Of a stretch of DNA of 64,000 nucleotides, positions 60,627 to 64,000 are shown one piece after another (within the stretch, counting starts at the first letter, position 1; every line of letters begins with the position of its first letter). Source of the DNA: Alkalimonas amylolytica (GTDB taxonomy: Bacteria; Pseudomonadota; Gammaproteobacteria; Enterobacterales; Alteromonadaceae); contig NZ_FNRM01000004.1 of assembly GCF_900107845.1 (NCBI RefSeq), positions 73,471 to 137,470 of the forward strand, given 5' to 3'. The position numbers and the translations under genes were made by a program. A model generated the notes under the pieces. That model did no database searches and was not told where the DNA came from. It saw nothing but the letters and a program-made list of their open reading frames with translations.

Positions 60627-62651
60627 ATGCAGGAGTTCTGGGGCCAGCTTGCGCTGGATACAATTGGTTTTGCGCTGGCCGCGACCGGCTATCTGTTCTT
60701 CTTCGCACTGCTATTAACCGTCAAAGCACGTAACGTACCACGAACTTTGCTGCTTGGTTATGCCTTGGCTACTTTCTGTTGGGCCTTGGTGTACGCATTC
60801 ACCACGCAGCCACCTTACCAATCCACTGGCTCTATCTGGTTGGAGAACAGCCGCTTACTGCTGCTGATACTTTTTCTCTATGCGGCGCTGCATGATTATC
60901 AGACGCAGATTTCAGAGTTTTTGCAACGGAAGATTGTCTGGTTAAGCTGTGTCCTGCTGCTCGGTTGGACGATCCTGGCCCAGCTCGAGTTGGTCCCTCT
61001 GTCCCTTCTGCTAACCGGCCAATTGCTGCTGTGCATCTTTGTGCTGGCCTTGCTCGAAGCCTTATATCGCCGCGCTGGCGATGCTCGCTGGCAATTCAAG
61101 CCACTTATTTTCGCGCTCAGTGTCTCAGTACTGTTTGATTTTGTGCTGCTGGCTGAGGGCAGCTTGTTCCAACGGGTGGATGCTCAATTATGGTCGGCGC
61201 GAAGTTATGTGCAGTTGTTGATGCTGCCAATGTTGGTCATTGCGGTGCGACGCATTAAAGCATGGAATATTCGGGTCTACATTTCACGTGATATCGTGAT
61301 GCAAAGCTCATTGGTATTGGCTGCCGGCGTTTACCTCTGCTTACTGGCATTGGCAGGCTTTTATATTCGCTACAGCGGCGGTGCTTGGTCAGAGTTGCTG
61401 CAAGCTACCTTTGTCGTGCTTGGCTTTGCGCTGCTGGCTGCCTTGGTTTTATCTGATAACATTCGGCGCAAACTTAAAGTTTTTATTGAAAAGCATTTTT
61501 TTGAAAATACCTTTGATTACCGGGCCAAATGGCTGGAGCTGACCCACCGCTTGCGCCAGATTGATGTCAATAAGGACAATGTGCATCTGGAAACCCTGGC
61601 GAGTTGGTTGCAAGCTATTGGCTATACCCGGGGAACCTTACTTCGTTACCAACAACAGCCCAAAGTATTAGCCCGGATTAACCGCCCGGAACTGACAGCT
61701 GATGAGCATGAAATCCTGGAACGGTACATACAGGATTACCAGCATAACAGCTGGATCATTGATTTAAAGCAAAACAAAGATCCTTTTGTCACTAGCCTGC
61801 CATCCCGGACGGCGACCATCTACACGCAACTTATCATACCCATTCATGCCAAGGATGGGTTGTGGGGGCTGTGTTTACTGGATGCTGAGCCCCACCTGCA
61901 ATTAAAATTGAACTGGGAGCTGAAAGACTATTTGATTGCGGTTACCGAACAGATCGCCAGTTATTTATTTTTACTGGAAGCCAATAACAAACTGATGGAA
62001 AACGCTCAGTTTGCAGCTTTTAGCCGGATGTCTGCTTTTGTGGTGCATGATGTAAAAAACATCACAGCCCAGCTGGGCTTGCTGCTGAAAAACGCTGAGC
62101 GGCACAAAGATAACCCAGAGTTTATTGAAGATGCCTTTGACACCATAGCGTCCAGTAAGCGACGCATGGACAAAATGCTGGCACAACTGATGAATAAAGA
62201 ACGCAGCGAGGATAATCAATCGCGCTTTGAAGTATCGGAACTGATTGAACAGCTGATTGAAAGCCGTTGTCAGGGCCAATTACCATTGCCGGTTCTGCGA
62301 CGCCATGAGCCGATAATGCTGTCACTGGATAAAGAACGCTTTAGCAACGTGCTGTTTCATCTTATTGATAACGCACAATATGCGACCCCTGATGATGGCG
62401 AGGTCTGGCTGGAGCTTACCAAAGACGCCGATCAGATGCAGCTGCGCATTATCGACACTGGTAGCGGTATGAGTGCTGACTTTATCCAGCAGCGCTTATT
62501 TAAACCCTTCGACTCTACCAAAGGCAATGCCGGTATGGGAATTGGGGCCTACGATGCGCTAATGTTTGTCGAGCAATTAGCAGGTACCCTTGCGGTAACA
62601 AGTAAACCAAATTTTGGGACTACCTTTACCATGCGACTTCCTTTAAACTAA
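60627..62651 (+). CDS. prsK: PEP-CTERM system sensor histidine kinase PrsK
   Basis: 674 aa. About eight N-terminal TM helices (residues ~10-280) are followed by a GAF-like region, then the H-box SAFVVHDVKNITAQLGLLL with His near 474, and the ATPase boxes LFHLIDNAQYATPDDG (N), IDTGSGMS (G1) and GNAGMGIGAYDALMF (G2). The MxAFVVHD-KN form of the H-box is typical of PrsK. Membrane-bound sensor of an unknown signal; partner PrsR starts 26 nt downstream. In Zoogloea the PrsK/PrsR pair works with RpoN to control PEP-CTERM genes. Confidence 0.94.
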   Translation: MQEFWGQLALDTIGFALAATGYLFFFALLLTVKARNVPRTLLLGYALATFCWALVYAFTTQPPYQSTGSIWLENSRLLLLILFLYAALHDYQTQISEFLQRKIVWLSCVLLLGWTILAQLELVPLSLLLTGQLLLCIFVLALLEALYRRAGDARWQFKPLIFALSVSVLFDFVLLAEGSLFQRVDAQLWSARSYVQLLMLPMLVIAVRRIKAWNIRVYISRDIVMQSSLVLAAGVYLCLLALAGFYIRYSGGAWSELLQATFVVLGFALLAALVLSDNIRRKLKVFIEKHFFENTFDYRAKWLELTHRLRQIDVNKDNVHLETLASWLQAIGYTRGTLLRYQQQPKVLARINRPELTADEHEILERYIQDYQHNSWIIDLKQNKDPFVTSLPSRTATIYTQLIIPIHAKDGLWGLCLLDAEPHLQLKLNWELKDYLIAVTEQIASYLFLLEANNKLMENAQFAAFSRMSAFVVHDVKNITAQLGLLLKNAERHKDNPEFIEDAFDTIASSKRRMDKMLAQLMNKERSEDNQSRFEVSELIEQLIESRCQGQLPLPVLRRHEPIMLSLDKERFSNVLFHLIDNAQYATPDDGEVWLELTKDADQMQLRIIDTGSGMSADFIQQRLFKPFDSTKGNAGMGIGAYDALMFVEQLAGTLAVTSKPNFGTTFTMRLPLN

Positions 62652-62677
62652 CCAAGAAAAATGACAAGGATTGTGCA

Positions 62678-64000
62678 ATGAAGACACTGTTAATCGTCGA
62701 AGATGATCTGGGTATTCAAAAACAACTGAAATGGAGTTTGCCAGATTATGAACTCGTCTTTGCTGAAGACCGAAGCTCAGCTTTAACCCAGGTTCGTCGT
62801 TATGAACCTGCTGTGGTCACCCTGGATCTCGGCCTGCCGCCTGATCCGAGCAATGCATCGGAAGGCTTAGCCTGCCTCACCGACATTCTGGCCATTCACC
62901 CCGATTGCAAAGTCATTATCATTACTGGCAATACCGATAAAGAACACGCGTTAAAAGCCGTTAGTCTGGGCGCCTACGATTATTATCAAAAACCCATCGA
63001 GCCAGAAGTCCTCAGCGTTATCCTGGCCAGAGCTTTTAAGCTAAGTGCACTGGAACAGGAAAACCGCTATCTGCGTCACTCCGGTTTGCATCAACAGGAT
63101 ATTATCGGCAACAGCGACTCTATTTTAAAAGCCTGCCGCATGGTAGAAAAAATAGCGCCGACAGAAATTACTACCTTGCTGCAAGGGGAAAGTGGTACCG
63201 GTAAAGAAGTCTTTGCCCGCAGCATCCACAAACAAAGCCCCCGCGCCGATAAACCCTTTGTCGCTATCAACTGCGCATCCATTCCGGAAAACCTGCTGGA
63301 AAGCGAGTTATTTGGCTACGAGAAAGGGGCTTTCACCGGGGCCAATAAAACCACCCTGGGTAAGATTGAATGTGCCAATGGAGGCACCCTGTTGCTGGAT
63401 GAAATCGGCGATATGCCATTAAGTCTGCAAGCCAAGATGCTCCGATTCTTACAGGAAAGGGTCATTGAGCGCTTAGGTGGCCGGCAGGTAATCGAAGTGG
63501 ATGTGCGCGTAATTTGCGCCACGCACCGCAATTTAGCGGAGATGGTGGCTGAGCAGACGTTTCGGGAAGACTTGTACTATCGTGTCAGCGAGATGACGCT
63601 GTTTATACCACCACTGCGTGATCGTGGCCAGGATGTGGTGATCATAGCTAAAGCCTTGCTGCACAAATTTAATCAAGAGTTCAAGACCCAGGTGCACACC
63701 TTTTCTGAAGATGCCATTCAGGCTTTACTTAGTCATCGCTGGCCTGGGAATATTCGTGAGCTGCAAAATAAACTGAAGTCAGCCGTGATTCTGGCAGATA
63801 GTAAGCAGATCACGGCCGATGATCTTGGTTTGGCAGCGAGCAGCGAGCAAAGCGCACCCAGGACATTGCGAAAAGTACGTGAAGATGCGGAAAGCCAGGC
63901 TATTCGTGAAGCCTATGCTCTGAGTAATGGCAATTTATCCAAAACAGCCGATCTGCTCGGTGTTACCCGGCCAACGCTCTATTCTTTAATTGATAAGTAC
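62678..64000 (+). CDS. prsR: sigma-54-dependent response regulator PrsR, 3' end cut off
   Basis: 441 codons are visible and the frame remains open at the right edge; PrsR is normally about 450 aa, so only a few residues are missing. Receiver domain: LLIVEDDLGIQ and phosphoacceptor Asp50 in VTLDLGLPPD. AAA domain: GESGTGKEVFAR (Walker A), ESELFGYEKGAFTGAN (GAFTGA loop for sigma-54 contact), GGTLLLDEIGDMP (Walker B) and RVICATHRNL. C-terminal Fis-type HTH: NGNLSKTADLLGVTRPTLYSL. AAGGA lies 7 nt before the ATG. Likely activates the -24/-12 promoter at 56969. Confidence 0.95.
   Translation, partial: MKTLLIVEDDLGIQKQLKWSLPDYELVFAEDRSSALTQVRRYEPAVVTLDLGLPPDPSNASEGLACLTDILAIHPDCKVIIITGNTDKEHALKAVSLGAYDYYQKPIEPEVLSVILARAFKLSALEQENRYLRHSGLHQQDIIGNSDSILKACRMVEKIAPTEITTLLQGESGTGKEVFARSIHKQSPRADKPFVAINCASIPENLLESELFGYEKGAFTGANKTTLGKIECANGGTLLLDEIGDMPLSLQAKMLRFLQERVIERLGGRQVIEVDVRVICATHRNLAEMVAEQTFREDLYYRVSEMTLFIPPLRDRGQDVVIIAKALLHKFNQEFKTQVHTFSEDAIQALLSHRWPGNIRELQNKLKSAVILADSKQITADDLGLAASSEQSAPRTLRKVREDAESQAIREAYALSNGNLSKTADLLGVTRPTLYSLIDKY

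Overview
The window is one large exopolysaccharide and protein-sorting locus of the exosortase A (XrtA/EpsH)/PEP-CTERM type, about 63 kb, starting beside a tRNA-Ala/tRNA-Glu pair and running off the right edge inside the prsR gene. The organism is a Gram-negative proteobacterium: there are a Wza-type lipoprotein, a Wzz-type chain-length protein, an outer-membrane barrel, lipoboxes and the PrsK/PrsR pair. The mid-range GC, the tRNA-Ala/tRNA-Glu sequences and the WecB/WecC-type enzymes suggest a gammaproteobacterium, perhaps an Alteromonadales/Chromatiales relative. The genus is a guess.

Layout. (1) 1-11.6 kb: tRNAs, XrtA-associated ATPase, then a leftward export operon (EpsL/Wza-like, EpsF/Wzz-like, tyrosine kinase, outer-membrane barrel) divergent from a rightward operon (EpsB-type sugar transferase, polysaccharide deacetylase, exosortase XrtA, flippase 1). 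(2) 11.6-23.2 kb: leftward glycosyltransferase operon, a membrane-anchored protein of unknown function, the GDP-mannose pair (ManC-type enzyme, phosphomannomutase), another glycosyltransferase, a second deacetylase and a kinase-like protein. (3) 23.5-38.6 kb: accessory decoration block with a predicted beta-propeller, AAC(3)-like and acyltransferase-3 proteins, two asparagine-synthase-like/flippase modules plus a third asparagine-synthase-like protein, a PhaB-like reductase, a CapA-like protein and a large kinase-like protein. (4) 38.7-50.4 kb: a leftward run with flippase 4, glycosyltransferase, XrtA-type amidotransferase, O-antigen-ligase-like protein, FemAB-like and GNAT-like proteins, UDP-glucuronate 4-epimerase, a paralogue of the unknown membrane-anchored protein, and WecB. 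(5) 50.8-54.9 kb: WecC and the TPR lipoprotein PrsT. (6) 54.9-59.8 kb: two exosortase-associated N-acyl amino acid synthase-like proteins, an E1/ThiF-like adenylyltransferase, a patatin-like lipase and the only PEP-CTERM substrate protein seen here. (7) 59.9-64 kb: a trypsin-like protease, the sensor kinase PrsK and the sigma-54 activator PrsR.

How it fits together (family knowledge plus inference): EpsB loads the first sugar phosphate on undecaprenyl phosphate, the glycosyltransferases extend it with GDP-mannose, UDP-ManNAcA and UDP-GalA-derived residues, acyl-, amido- and kinase-like enzymes decorate it, Wzx proteins flip it, the O-ligase-like protein polymerises or transfers it, and EpsL/EpsF/kinase plus the barrel export it. 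XrtA processes the PEP-CTERM protein. PrsK/PrsR would act through sigma-54, and a well-formed -24/-12 element lies just upstream of the PEP-CTERM gene.

The least explained parts are the lipase/N-acyltransferase/E1-like operon, the pair of 430-residue membrane-anchored unknowns, and the repeated asparagine-synthase-like/flippase modules. No insertion sequence, CRISPR array or broken gene was seen.
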